From Hymenobacter cheonanensis (GTDB lineage Bacteria > Bacteroidota > Bacteroidia > Cytophagales > Hymenobacteraceae), in assembly GCF_030581075.1 (NCBI RefSeq), contig NZ_JAUQSW010000013.1, forward strand, positions 62,001 to 126,000: a stretch of DNA of 64,000 bases. The letters run 5' to 3'. Made by a program: the position numbers and the translations under genes. This document shows positions 15,911 through 23,677 of this stretch, piece by piece; position 1 is the first letter of the stretch, and each line of letters opens with the position of its first letter. The notes beneath the pieces were generated by a model. It was given only the letters and a program-made list of their open reading frames with translations. It searched no databases and was not told the origin of the DNA.

Positions 15911-16371
15911 TGCCTAGTCCTTTGCCCACCCCGCCGGCCGGGTTCCCGCTCTCGGCCACGCACCAGCGGGTGCTCAGCTCGCTGATGCTCCTGCTCGAAG
16001 ACCGCCTGGCCAGCCTGCGGGCGGTGCTGGGGCCGCCCGCGCCCGGCATTGCCCAGCGCTGGGCTGCCGACTTGCCCGCGGCCGACCGCGCCGCCCTGGC
16101 CGCCACGGCCGAGGCGTTTCACGCCGAGCTGGCCGCCTTGCACGCCGCCTACCGCCTCGACACGCAGACCCGCTCGCCCCGCCACGAGGTAGCCTTCCGC
16201 GCCGCCCAGCTCTGGGAAATCCTGGGCGACGCGCCGGCCGCCAAGTTCAGCAGCTATGGGGCCCTACCCCCGGCCCTGGCTCCCGACTGGGATGCCCGTG
16301 TGCTGCGCCTCACCGAGTTAGCCAACCAGCTGCTGGCGCAAGCCAACGCCCCCGATTCACCCCCCGCCTAG
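15910..16371 (+). CDS. Hypothetical helical protein in the fluoride operon
   Basis: 153 residues, starting with the ATG that shares its A with the PAP2 stop codon (TGATG), so translation is probably coupled. Composition is Ala- and Leu-rich and helical throughout (THQRVLSSLMLLLEDRLASL; RAALAATAEAFHAELAALHA), ending in a Pro-rich tail. No signal peptide or membrane segment. No known domain was recognised. Its place between two fluoride-resistance genes suggests a role in fluoride stress, but nothing in the sequence shows what. Confidence 0.72.
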   Translation: MPSPLPTPPAGFPLSATHQRVLSSLMLLLEDRLASLRAVLGPPAPGIAQRWAADLPAADRAALAATAEAFHAELAALHAAYRLDTQTRSPRHEVAFRAAQLWEILGDAPAAKFSSYGALPPALAPDWDARVLRLTELANQLLAQANAPDSPPA

Positions 16372-16424
16372 CCCTGACCAAGTTGGTCCGGCCATTTTAT
16401 CCTACTTCATTTTTTCAATCCCCT

Positions 16425-17723
16425 ATGAAAATCACCTCCCTAACCGCCCTCGAAGTGCTCGACTCGCGCGGTAACCCCACCGTCGAAGCCGACATTACCC
16501 TTGAAGGCGGGGCCACCGGCCGCGCCCTGGTGCCCGCCGGGGCCAGCACCGGCGAGAAAGAAGCCGTGGAGCTGCGCGACCGCGACCCCAAACGCTACGG
16601 CGGCCTGGGCGTGCAAAAGGCCGTGGCCAACGTGCAGGGTGAAATCAGCCAGGCTATTCTCAACCAAGACCTTACCGACCAGGCCGACCTCGACCACCGC
16701 CTCATCGCCCTCGACGGTACCCCCAACAAGAGCCGCCTCGGGGCCAACGCCATCCTGGCCGTGTCGATGGCCTACGCCCGCGCCCTGGCCGCCGCTAACG
16801 GAAAACCGCTCTACCGGCAGCTGGCCGACCAGGCCAGCTACGTGCTGCCTGTGCCCTGCCTGAACGTGCTCAACGGCGGCCGCCACGCCGATAACAACGT
16901 GGATTTTCAGGAATTCATGATTGCCTCGCACAACGCGCCCACCTTTGCCGAGTCCATACGCATGAGCGTGGAAACGTTTCACGCCCTCAAGGCCCTGCTC
17001 AAGCAGAAGGGCTACTACACGGGGGTAGGCGATGAGGGCGGCTTTGCCCCCAATCTGAAGTCGAACGAGGAGGCCGTGGAGCTGCTGCTCGAAGCCATCA
17101 CGAAGGCTGGCTACCGGCCGGGCACCGACATCTCGCTCTGCCTCGACCCCGCGTCGAGCGAGCTGTGGGAGAAGGGCAAGGATGGCCAGCCGGGCCAGTA
17201 CCGCTTGTTCAAATCGACCCAACAAACCTTCACTTCCGCGCAGTTCAACGACCTGTGGGTGAGCTGGGTAAGCCAGTACCCCATCATCCTGCTCGAAGAC
17301 GGCATGGGCGAGGACGACTGGGCCGGCTGGCAGCTGCACACCCAGGCCCTAGGGAGTAAAATCGAGCTGGTGGGCGACGATATTTTCTGCACTAACCCCG
17401 CCATCCTGCAAGCCGGTATTGACCAGCACATCGCCAACTCGGTGCTCATCAAGCTCAACCAAATCGGCACCGTCACCGAAACGCTCGCCACCGTGCGCCT
17501 GGCGCAGGCCAACGGCTACAACCAGTTCGTGTCGCACCGCTCGGGCGAAACCGAGGACACCTTCGTGGCCGACCTGACGGTAGCCACCGGCGCGGGCCAC
17601 CTCAAAACCGGCAGCGGCTCGCGCTCCGAGCGCATCGCCAAGTTCAACCAGCTGCTGCGCATCGAGCGCGAGCTGGGCGGCGCGGGGCGCTTTGCGGGCA
17701 TCAAGGCCTTTAAGAATCAATAA
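16425..17723 (+). CDS. eno: Enolase (phosphopyruvate hydratase)
   Basis: Converts 2-phosphoglycerate to phosphoenolpyruvate. 432 residues from the ATG at 16425 (MKITSLTALEVLDSRGNPT). Signatures: VPAGASTGEKEAVELRD loop, GGRHADNNVDFQEFMI, GDEGGFAPNL, the metal-ligand region LLEDGMGEDDW, GDDIFCTNP, LIKLNQIGT and SHRSGETEDT. All expected catalytic residues appear intact. Enolase is the classic fluoride-inhibited glycolytic enzyme, and riboswitch-linked enolase genes are known. Here it may be an extra copy supplying activity under fluoride stress (inference; the housekeeping copy is not in view). Confidence 0.97.
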   Translation: MKITSLTALEVLDSRGNPTVEADITLEGGATGRALVPAGASTGEKEAVELRDRDPKRYGGLGVQKAVANVQGEISQAILNQDLTDQADLDHRLIALDGTPNKSRLGANAILAVSMAYARALAAANGKPLYRQLADQASYVLPVPCLNVLNGGRHADNNVDFQEFMIASHNAPTFAESIRMSVETFHALKALLKQKGYYTGVGDEGGFAPNLKSNEEAVELLLEAITKAGYRPGTDISLCLDPASSELWEKGKDGQPGQYRLFKSTQQTFTSAQFNDLWVSWVSQYPIILLEDGMGEDDWAGWQLHTQALGSKIELVGDDIFCTNPAILQAGIDQHIANSVLIKLNQIGTVTETLATVRLAQANGYNQFVSHRSGETEDTFVADLTVATGAGHLKTGSGSRSERIAKFNQLLRIERELGGAGRFAGIKAFKNQ

Positions 17724-17735
17724 ATGACGGCGATT

Positions 17736-17773
17736 GCCCCGGCGGGCTACTGGCGCCAGTAGTCCGCCGGGGC
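17736..17773. terminator. 38-bp near-perfect palindrome between eno and crcB
   Basis: Two 19-base halves (17736-17754 and 17755-17773) are reverse complements with one mismatch and essentially no loop. It follows the enolase stop by 12 bp and precedes crcB by 20 bp. No T-run follows, so it may act as a partial terminator, mRNA-end stabiliser or cruciform rather than a full stop. Confidence 0.6.
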
Positions 17774-17793
17774 TGACTTCTCACGTGCACCTT

Positions 17794-18171
17794 ATGTTTC
17801 GATTGCTAGCCATCATCGCCGTGGGCGGGGCCCTGGGCAGCGTGGGCCGCTATTTGTTGCAGCTGCTGGTGGCGCGGCACTTCGTGCACCCTTTTCCGCT
17901 GGGCACGCTGTTGGTCAACGTGTTGGGCTGCCTGCTCATTGGCTTCTTCTACGCGGCGGCCGAGCGGGGCACCATCGGCTCGCCCGAGCTGCGACTGTTG
18001 CTCACCACGGGCTTTTGCGGGGGCTTCACCACGTTTTCGACCTTCTCCTACGAAACCATCGCCCTGCTCACCGACGGCGAATACGCCTACGGGGCGCTCT
18101 ACGTGGCCGGCAGCGTGCTGCTGGGGCTGGGGGCCACGTTTGCGGGCGTGGTGGCGGTGCGCTTTTTATAA
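17794..18171 (+). CDS. crcB: Fluoride channel CrcB/Fluc
   Basis: Small dual-topology fluoride channel of 125 residues and four membrane segments. Family motifs: VGGALGSVGRY (11-20), GTLLVNVLGCLLIGF (37-51) with the conserved Asn42, and GFCGGFTTFSTFSYE (73-87) with the Phe-box and central sodium-site region. Start ATG at 17794 gives the usual length. It is in line with enolase upstream and two DUF190 genes downstream, the known genomic partners of crcB. Expression is probably governed by the riboswitch at 13838 if transcription reads through the palindrome. Confidence 0.96.
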   Translation: MFRLLAIIAVGGALGSVGRYLLQLLVARHFVHPFPLGTLLVNVLGCLLIGFFYAAAERGTIGSPELRLLLTTGFCGGFTTFSTFSYETIALLTDGEYAYGALYVAGSVLLGLGATFAGVVAVRFL

Positions 18172-18197
18172 ACTTCTCTTCTTAACCCTTTTATCGC

Positions 18198-18533
18198 ATG
18201 GCTACTTTGCAACCGGCGCAGCTGCTACGCCTCTACGTGAGCGAGCAGGACAAGCACCAGCACCAGCCGCTCTACGAGGCGCTGGTATACGCGGCGCGGC
18301 AGGCGGGCCTGGCCGGGGCCACCGTCACCAAGGGCGTGCTGGGCTTCGGGGCGCAGGGCCAGGTGGAATCGGCCAAGCTGCTGACCCTGGCCGAAAACCT
18401 GCCCCTGGTGCTGGACTTCGTGGACAGCCCGGCTGCCATCGCCCGCTTCCTGCCCGAAGTCGAGCGCCTGTTTAGCGAGGCCGGCAGCGGCGGGCTACTC
18501 ACGCTGACCGAAGTACAAGCCGCGCATTATTAA
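18198..18533 (+). CDS. DUF190 family protein (copy 1)
   Basis: 111 residues, typical DUF190 length. Signature features: QLLRLYVSEQDKHQHQPLYEALV, then the GATVTKGVLGFGAQGQVESAKL loop, then LPLVLDFVDSPAAIARFLPEVE. DUF190 proteins have a small alpha/beta ferredoxin-like (PII-like) fold and are habitual neighbours of crcB. Their role in fluoride tolerance is not settled. The gene starts 26 bp after crcB and 10 bp before a second, divergent DUF190 gene. Confidence 0.92.
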   Translation: MATLQPAQLLRLYVSEQDKHQHQPLYEALVYAARQAGLAGATVTKGVLGFGAQGQVESAKLLTLAENLPLVLDFVDSPAAIARFLPEVERLFSEAGSGGLLTLTEVQAAHY

Positions 18534-18543
18534 GTATTGACTA

Positions 18544-18936
18544 ATGGCCCCTACCCCACCCCCGTTGCCCGCCGTGCGCGAGCTGGGCGAATTGCGCATC
18601 TACCTCACCCAGGCCGACAAGCACGCCGCGCCGGGCCTGCGCGGCCGCCTCTTCCCTGACCCGCTGGCCCACGCGCTGGTCGACAAGGCGCACGCCTTCG
18701 GCATTTTACAAGCTACTACCCACACCAGCGGCTACGGCTACGCGCTGGGCGGGGCCGTGCGTGCCCGCCACCTCGAAGTAGAAGCGGGCCAACTGGCCCT
18801 ATGCGTGGAACTGCTCGACGAGCGCACGCGCCTACTCGCCTTCTGCCAGCAGCAACAGGAGCTACTGCGGGGCAAAGTCGTGGTGTTCCGGCCGGTGGAG
18901 CAGTGGGAAGTCGCCCGCAGCTTGCCGGAACAATAG
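18544..18936 (+). CDS. DUF190-like protein (copy 2, divergent)
   Basis: 130 residues. The first half follows the DUF190 pattern (ELRIYLTQADKHAAPGLRGRLFPDPLAHALVDKA) and keeps the central TSGYGYALGGAV loop in place of GVLGFGAQG. The C-terminal part is longer (QQQELLRGKVVVFRPVEQWEVARS). The two tandem copies probably form a heteromeric pair. Last gene of the plus-strand fluoride operon; 120 bp without recognisable features separate it from the convergent toxin gene. Confidence 0.8.
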   Translation: MAPTPPPLPAVRELGELRIYLTQADKHAAPGLRGRLFPDPLAHALVDKAHAFGILQATTHTSGYGYALGGAVRARHLEVEAGQLALCVELLDERTRLLAFCQQQQELLRGKVVVFRPVEQWEVARSLPEQ

Positions 18937-19056
18937 CGGGACAATCCGCGCCAAAAAAACCTTAGTAGGCGACCAATCTGCTGGCCGTGCCGATGCAGGT
19001 GGCTGATGCGCAGGTGGCCCGAGCCGTAAAAGGCGCTGGGTCTGTTTTGCGACAGC

Positions 19057-20043
19057 TTATAGCCCGTCGTAGCTGCGCAGCAGCTGAGCTATCCGCCGCA
19101 TGGTGAGCAGCACCTGGTCAAAGGCGGGGAGTTGACTGTGCAGCAGCCTTGGTAAATCCCGCTCGTAAGGCTGTTGAAGCTGGCGTAGGTTCGCCGCCTG
19201 CTCGGTGTAGGCCCAGCAGGCCGTCAGGGGTCGGGTTTTCCATTCCCGGGTGGGGCCAATGACACCGGCTCGCGCATCGTCGCGCTGTACGGCCGCCAGC
19301 TGCTGGGCCAGGCCGGGGCCAGCTAGCAGGGCTACTATTTCGGGGTGACTGACCAGCTGCTGCAGGTCGTAGAGGTGGCGCACCTTGCGGCCGGCCGCCG
19401 CGACCGGGTCTGTTTCGTAGGAAACTCGCACCAGGGCCATTATTTTCTCGGCAAACGTGCGTGCGAGGCTCAGCACGTTGAAATCGAATGCTTCCAGGCC
19501 GTATTCCCGCACGGCTTCCGGTTGCCCCTGGTCGAGCAGGTATTGCCCCAGGTAAGATAGCAGCGGGCGCTTGCTATGCGGCTCGGGCTCGCCGAAGGCC
19601 GTTATTTCCAGCAAGATGTGCTCCGTAGTGGTCGGCACCGGGTCGGTGAACAGGTGCGGGTACTGGTGGTACACCAGCCGGTTGTGGCCGCGTTTGCTGG
19701 TCAAGCCGGCTAGTTCTACTTCCGGTAGGTCGCCGGCTGCGGTTTTATGAATTTCTCGGATGAGTTTCTTCAGCGCGCCGTCACTTTGCTGCTCCTGTAG
19801 GATAACCGCCAGGTCCACATCCTCTGAAAAGCGCTCGATGAGCCCGTAGCCTTTGGAAAGCGATGTGCCGCCCTTGAACACGACCTGCTCGGCAACGGCA
19901 GAATCGGCAAGGTTGCGCAACACCCACGTCACCCAGTAGTCTTTCTCAATAAAGCTTTGCCGCATGCCCCGCGCCGTCGCGGTAATGGTAATCAGGTTGC
20001 GAAAGTCCTGCTCTTGGGTATGCAGGGTCATTGGATTCGCCAT
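19057..20043 (-). CDS. AbiEii-type nucleotidyltransferase toxin
   Basis: 328 residues of the AbiEii/AbiGii nucleotidyltransferase family (COG2253-like), toxin of type IV toxin-antitoxin systems. The active site is visible: FKGGTSLSKGYGL (57-67) and the metal-binding EDVDLAV (74-80). Such enzymes add nucleotides to RNA or otherwise inactivate tRNA, giving growth arrest and sometimes phage defence. The start at 20043 overlaps the antitoxin gene by 16 bp; an ATG at 20031 is an alternative. Base composition appears less GC-rich than in the fluoride operon, suggesting separate acquisition. Confidence 0.9.
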   Translation of the reverse strand: MANPMTLHTQEQDFRNLITITATARGMRQSFIEKDYWVTWVLRNLADSAVAEQVVFKGGTSLSKGYGLIERFSEDVDLAVILQEQQSDGALKKLIREIHKTAAGDLPEVELAGLTSKRGHNRLVYHQYPHLFTDPVPTTTEHILLEITAFGEPEPHSKRPLLSYLGQYLLDQGQPEAVREYGLEAFDFNVLSLARTFAEKIMALVRVSYETDPVAAAGRKVRHLYDLQQLVSHPEIVALLAGPGLAQQLAAVQRDDARAGVIGPTREWKTRPLTACWAYTEQAANLRQLQQPYERDLPRLLHSQLPAFDQVLLTMRRIAQLLRSYDGL

Positions 20044-20777
20044 GGCGCACGGTTAGGTAATACCTGCTCAGACAGGCCAAGCTTGTAGGAGGTTAGGGGA
20101 TTTAAACCAGCTTTTAGCTTGGTGGCCAGCTTGTTTTCGCCCAGCCCTTCCAGCAGCGCGCCCAGTATGGCTCGAGTGGCGGGGTTATAGCCCTGCGCCA
20201 GGCGAACCACCTTGGTTTTGTCAGCTGGGGGCAGCTGGTTTACCTGCTCGCGCAGGCGTAGCAGGGCCGTCGCCGGCGAGGTGTCGGGTAGGCGTTTGAG
20301 CTGCCGCAGGGCGTCGAGCAGCTGGCGCAGCGTCACTTCCTCCAGCTTCACCTCGCCCCGACTCTGCACAAAGCGCACGCGCACGTTCCCGACTTTTTTG
20401 GGTCGGCCCGGCCGGGAAGTAGCGATTTCGATTTCCTGGGTCACCTGCGTAGTCAAGCCCAATCGATTAAAGGCGGCTACCCCGGTCGGGTAGCCCCGTA
20501 GTTTCTTGTTGGACGCTTGCAGGAGTACTTGCAGCACCTGCTGCTCGGAAACCGGCACCGGTCCGAACCGGCTTTGCAGGGGTAGGCGATAGGTACCCTT
20601 AGTAACCTGTTGCACCACCCCTTGCTGGCGCAGCCGGCTCAGATTCACGGCGACGGTGCCCGGCGCAATACCCAGGCCGGCAAAGTCACTATAGCGCACG
20701 AGCGAGCCCGGCGCAAGCTGTTGCAAGCGGTTGAGCATCTTCTGGCGGGCAGTTGTCGGTCTGGTTGGCTCTGGCAT
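20028..20777 (-). CDS. DUF6088/AbiEi-like antitoxin
   Basis: 249 residues from the ATG at 20777 (MPEPTRPTTARQKMLNRLQQL); a further in-frame ATG at 20831 would add 18 residues. The N-terminal winged-helix reads RQKMLNRLQQLAPGSLVRY, then LGIAPGTVAVNLSRLRQQGVV and TKGTYRLP. Then comes the DUF6088 body with YPTGVAAFNRLGLTTQV. These proteins repress their own promoter and neutralise the AbiEii toxin encoded just downstream with a 16-bp overlap. Downstream toxin placement is the usual AbiE order. Confidence 0.85.
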   Translation of the reverse strand: MPEPTRPTTARQKMLNRLQQLAPGSLVRYSDFAGLGIAPGTVAVNLSRLRQQGVVQQVTKGTYRLPLQSRFGPVPVSEQQVLQVLLQASNKKLRGYPTGVAAFNRLGLTTQVTQEIEIATSRPGRPKKVGNVRVRFVQSRGEVKLEEVTLRQLLDALRQLKRLPDTSPATALLRLREQVNQLPPADKTKVVRLAQGYNPATRAILGALLEGLGENKLATKLKAGLNPLTSYKLGLSEQVLPNRAPWRIQ

Positions 20778-21069
20778 TGGTCGCGGCCGGTAAAGATAGC
20801 AAAGGTGTAAAGTTTTTTTACTGCAAAACATTACAAATCGCTCGCTCTACTTCTCGGCGACTCATCGTCTGTAATCAGTAGCTAGCCCCCTCAAACGGCG
20901 GGCTGGCGCTCGGTGATAGGCGGCGTGGCTACCTGGCAGCCCACCTCGTTTGGCAAAACCTACGCCGTGTACGGGGAGCTGTTCATCTCTTCTCCATGGC
21001 CTGGGCCTGGTAGCTCGACGGGTTCCGGCCCGACTGCTTCGATGTTATTGGGGGCTTACCTGCACGATG
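20778..21069. other. Intergenic region without recognisable gene
   Basis: About 290 bp between the antitoxin start and the DUF305 gene. An AT-rich patch at 20810-20860 may hold the toxin-antitoxin promoter. A short plus-strand open frame (20913-21137) has no recognisable family and runs into the DUF305 gene; it was not called. Confidence 0.4.
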
Positions 21070-21528
21070 CTACTGCTTGTGCTTTAACCGGGCCAACATA
21101 CGCTTCATTTGGCCAATTTCGCGTTGCTGGGCGCTGATGATGCTGTCGGCCAGCGTACGTACTTCGGGGTCTTGGATGGTAGCGCGCTTACTGACCAGGA
21201 TGGCAATGGAATGGTGCGGAATCATGGATTCCATAAAGCGCGTGTCATTGACCAGCGCTTGACTGCGCAGCAGGGCCAGCGTACCCAGGAATACGGCCAC
21301 GCAGCCAGCGGCAATGAGCCGATTTTTGCCCGGTTCCAGGTACATGTGCCGCATAAAGCCCAGCATTAGCAGCCCCATTGCCGACACCATGAGTGTGGTC
21401 ATGTAGAAGCGGTTGATACTGGGGTAGATATGGTCCCACTCGTAGGTGTTCAGGTACGTGATGACGTGCATGACCACGAAGGAGGCGGCCAGCATCAGGA
21501 AAAAGGTGGTATAGCTGCTTTTCTTCAT
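21070..21528 (-). CDS. DUF305 membrane protein
   Basis: 152 residues from the ATG at 21528 (MKKSSYTTFFLMLAASF). Three membrane segments lie near residues 8-25, 40-58 and 71-90, followed by a short C-terminal DUF305 portion with the signature FMESMIPHHSIAILVSK and QQREIGQMKRML. DUF305 proteins are ferritin-like or four-helix metal-associated proteins common in copper islands. The combination of multispan membrane part and short DUF305 tail is a recognised variant. It lies downstream of a terminator-like hairpin, so it may have its own promoter. Confidence 0.83.
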   Translation of the reverse strand: MKKSSYTTFFLMLAASFVVMHVITYLNTYEWDHIYPSINRFYMTTLMVSAMGLLMLGFMRHMYLEPGKNRLIAAGCVAVFLGTLALLRSQALVNDTRFMESMIPHHSIAILVSKRATIQDPEVRTLADSIISAQQREIGQMKRMLARLKHKQ

Positions 21529-21545
21529 CGGTGCTGGAAATAAAA

Positions 21546-21571
21546 GCGCCCGGCAAAATGCTGCCGGGCGC
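21546..21571 (-). terminator. Rho-independent terminator after the HMA chaperone gene
   Basis: Perfect 10-bp stem GCGCCCGGCA (21546-21555) and TGCCGGGCGC (21562-21571) with a 6-base loop. On the minus strand it is followed by TTTTATTT. It lies 23 bp past the stop of the HMA gene at 21594. Confidence 0.85.
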
Positions 21572-21593
21572 GGTAATGAACTAGGTGCCAAGC

Positions 21594-21803
21594 TTACGCA
21601 GCTTGAATCCGGAAACCGGCCTGCTCGACGGCGTGCACTACTTCCTCTGGCGTGAGCGTAGCCGAGGTAATGGTTAGAATCTTACTGGGGTTAGCCGTAT
21701 CGACCTGCCAGTTGCCGGTTCCGACCTGCTGGTTAAGAGCCGGCGTAACGGCCTTGAGGCAGCCGCCGCAATTGATATTGGTGGTGAAGCGCAGGGTTTT
21801 CAT
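21594..21803 (-). CDS. HMA-domain copper chaperone (CopZ-like)
   Basis: 69 residues from the ATG at 21803 (MKTLRFTTNINCGGCLKAV); the in-frame ATG at 21839 would add 12 residues. A single heavy-metal-associated domain: metal site NC-GG-C at residues 10-13 or so, TP helix, then NWQVDTANPSKILTI and VVHAVEQAGFRIQAA. It is expected to ferry Cu(I) in the cytosol to a P-type ATPase or to a sensor. The copper storage protein gene is 140 bp upstream on the same strand. Confidence 0.9.
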   Translation of the reverse strand: MKTLRFTTNINCGGCLKAVTPALNQQVGTGNWQVDTANPSKILTITSATLTPEEVVHAVEQAGFRIQAA

Positions 21804-21943
21804 GACGAAGTGGGGTGAGGGTACCCGAACCGGGCCCATGGCAATACAACACGCAAAGCGGTGGCCAAAGTGGCCCTCAAAGGGTGTAGAATTGCGCTCC
21901 TGGCTTGCATGATTTCCGGCGGCCGTTCGCCACTATCACCAGC

Positions 21944-22279
21944 CTAGGCCGCTTGCAGCCCCTGGCGGCAGGCTTCTTCGCAGCGGCGGCAGGCTTCGGC
22001 GCACGCCTGGCAGTGCGGCATGTGGGTGTGCTGGGCGCACTCGTCGCCGCAGGCCTTGCACACTTCGGCGCACTCGCGCAGCAAATGAGCAGCGTGCTCC
22101 GAACCGCGGGCCACTAGCCGGGCCGTCAGGGCGCACACGTCGGCGCAGTCACGGTCGAGGCTGATACAGCGGGCCATCATCTTTACATCGTCTTCCTGCA
22201 GGCAAGCGGTAGCGCAGTGCTCGCAGGCGGCAATGCAAGCGTTGAGGGCGTCGAGGAGAGATTGGTTTTGAGCGTGCAT
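21944..22279 (-). CDS. Four-helix-bundle copper storage protein (Csp-like)
   Basis: 111 residues with 16 cysteines placed in CxxxC and CxxC patterns along helices (ACIAACEHCATAC, DCADVC, ECAEVCKACGDEC, HCQACAEACRRCEEAC). This is the pattern of the cytosolic Csp3/DUF326 four-helix bundle, which fills its core with Cu(I) ions. No signal peptide is present, so storage is cytosolic. It follows the AraC regulator gene by 47 bp on the same strand and precedes the HMA chaperone, consistent with a copper-buffering unit. Confidence 0.92.
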   Translation of the reverse strand: MHAQNQSLLDALNACIAACEHCATACLQEDDVKMMARCISLDRDCADVCALTARLVARGSEHAAHLLRECAEVCKACGDECAQHTHMPHCQACAEACRRCEEACRQGLQAA

Positions 22280-22326
22280 GAGTAAAAACGTTAAAGTGGA
22301 GCAGGGTAAGCCGCAGCTATTCTTGC

Positions 22327-22995
22327 TTATACCCGCCGTGCTTGGCCTGGTTTTATATCAATTGCCTCAAGGCTTGCATCATTTAGCGCTGGGGCTTCGG
22401 TTTCGGGCTGGAGGCCGACTGCCACCTGCTGGCGGTAGGCTGACGGAGCACACTGCGCAAACCGCCGGAACTGCCCGGAAAAGTGCGCCAGGCTGCCGTA
22501 GCCCAGCTGCCGGGCTATGCGCCCGATGTCGAGCCGGGAAGTCGCCAGCAATTCCTGGGCATAGGCCAGCCGTTGGCAGGTGATGTAGCTGAGGAGGCTT
22601 TCGTGGCCGGGCAGCTGGGCAAAGGCCGTATGCAGGCGGCGGCGGCTGAGGCCTATTTCCAGGGCCAGGGCGGGAATGAACTCGCGGTGCCGCAGCGTGT
22701 TGCCGGATTGCCGCAGCAGCTGGGCCACGGCCAGCTTCACCCGGTCAACCAGCGCCTGCGTGGGGCTTTCCAGCAGGGCAAAGCCAGCCGTGGCCAGCGC
22801 CTGGCGAATGCGGGCCCAGTCGAGCTGCTCGGCTGGGCCCATAACCATTGCGGCGCCCAGCCGCACCTCCACTACCTGCAGCCCCAGGCTTTCCAGCTCC
22901 CGCCGTACTACCCGAATACCCCGCGCGCAGACCATGTGCTTGATGTAGAGCACACAGCCGGCATCTTCAGGAAGGGTGGATAAGGGAAGCCGCAT
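22327..22995 (-). CDS. AraC regulator with degenerate HMA-like N-terminal domain
   Basis: 222 residues from the ATG at 22995, which clears the upstream methyltransferase gene by 13 bp. The N-terminus is an HMA-like ferredoxin fold (YIKHMVCARGIRVVRREL) in which only C23 remains of the CxxC metal site; the second Cys is Gly26. The C-terminal AraC HTH reads RLDIGRIARQLGYGSLAHFSGQFRRFAQCAPSAYRQ. The paralogue at 40570-41205 keeps MVCPQCIRVVREE. It may have lost metal sensing, bind a different ligand, or work as a partner. Likely regulates the copper genes around it. Confidence 0.85.
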   Translation of the reverse strand: MRLPLSTLPEDAGCVLYIKHMVCARGIRVVRRELESLGLQVVEVRLGAAMVMGPAEQLDWARIRQALATAGFALLESPTQALVDRVKLAVAQLLRQSGNTLRHREFIPALALEIGLSRRRLHTAFAQLPGHESLLSYITCQRLAYAQELLATSRLDIGRIARQLGYGSLAHFSGQFRRFAQCAPSAYRQQVAVGLQPETEAPALNDASLEAIDIKPGQARRV

Positions 22996-23008
22996 AGTAT
23001 CGGATGGG

Positions 23009-23647
23009 CTAAGCTGCCAGGCGCGATACAAGCCGCCGGAAGGAGCAGAAAAGGAAGTTTTGGGTCGTTTCAAAAGGCGTAACATGGTCCTCGGTCCGGC
23101 ATCGGATTTTCGTAAATCCGCGTGCTAGCGTCGCTGCCAGCTCCTGCTCGTCGTATTGGTGCACCTCCAGGCCGCTGCACTTCGTGGGGCCCGCCGTCGA
23201 GAAAGTGCCAATGGTCAGGTAGCCATTCGGCCGGATAGCCGCCTGAGCCAGGGAGAGGTAACGGGCGATTTGGTCGGCCGTCGTCAGAAAATGGAACGTC
23301 GCCCGGTCGTGCCACACATCGAACGGCACGCTGGGGGTAAAGGCCAGCACATCCGATACCACCCACGTTACCTGCTGGGCGCGGGCCCCTAGGCGTCGGC
23401 GCGCTTTGGCCAGGGCCGTGGCTGAGATGTCCAGCACGGTAATATTCTGGTAGCCCTCCGCTACTAAAAAGTCCACCAAGCAACTGTCGCCACCGCCCAC
23501 GTCAATAATCCGGGCCTGCTTGTCAAGTGGGAACGAGTGAATGAATTCCAACGAGGTAGCCGGCACGGGTTGGGTCCAGCTAACCTGGTCGGGCTGTTTA
23601 GTGGCATACACCGTTTCCCAGTGCTGCTGCGCATTCGACGTGGACAT
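23009..23647 (-). CDS. Class I SAM-dependent methyltransferase
   Basis: 212 residues. The SAM-binding glycine loop is ARIIDVGGGDSCLVDFL (about residues 45-61), the acidic end of strand 2 is ITVLDIS, and motif III-like VSDVLAF follows. WHDRATFHFLT matches small methyltransferases found beside metal or tellurite genes. The N-terminus (QQHWETVYATKQPDQVSWTQ) is typical of this group. It begins 30 bp after the RND permease gene, so it is probably the tail of the efflux operon. The substrate, whether a metalloid or a small molecule, is unknown. Confidence 0.87.
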   Translation of the reverse strand: MSTSNAQQHWETVYATKQPDQVSWTQPVPATSLEFIHSFPLDKQARIIDVGGGDSCLVDFLVAEGYQNITVLDISATALAKARRRLGARAQQVTWVVSDVLAFTPSVPFDVWHDRATFHFLTTADQIARYLSLAQAAIRPNGYLTIGTFSTAGPTKCSGLEVHQYDEQELAATLARGFTKIRCRTEDHVTPFETTQNFLFCSFRRLVSRLAA

Positions 23648-23677
23648 AGTAGTGAGCGTGAAGGGTTGGCTAATAGC

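Noticed and set aside
20913..21137. 74-residue open frame before the DUF305 gene
   Set aside because: Runs into the convergent DUF305 gene and shows no recognisable domain.
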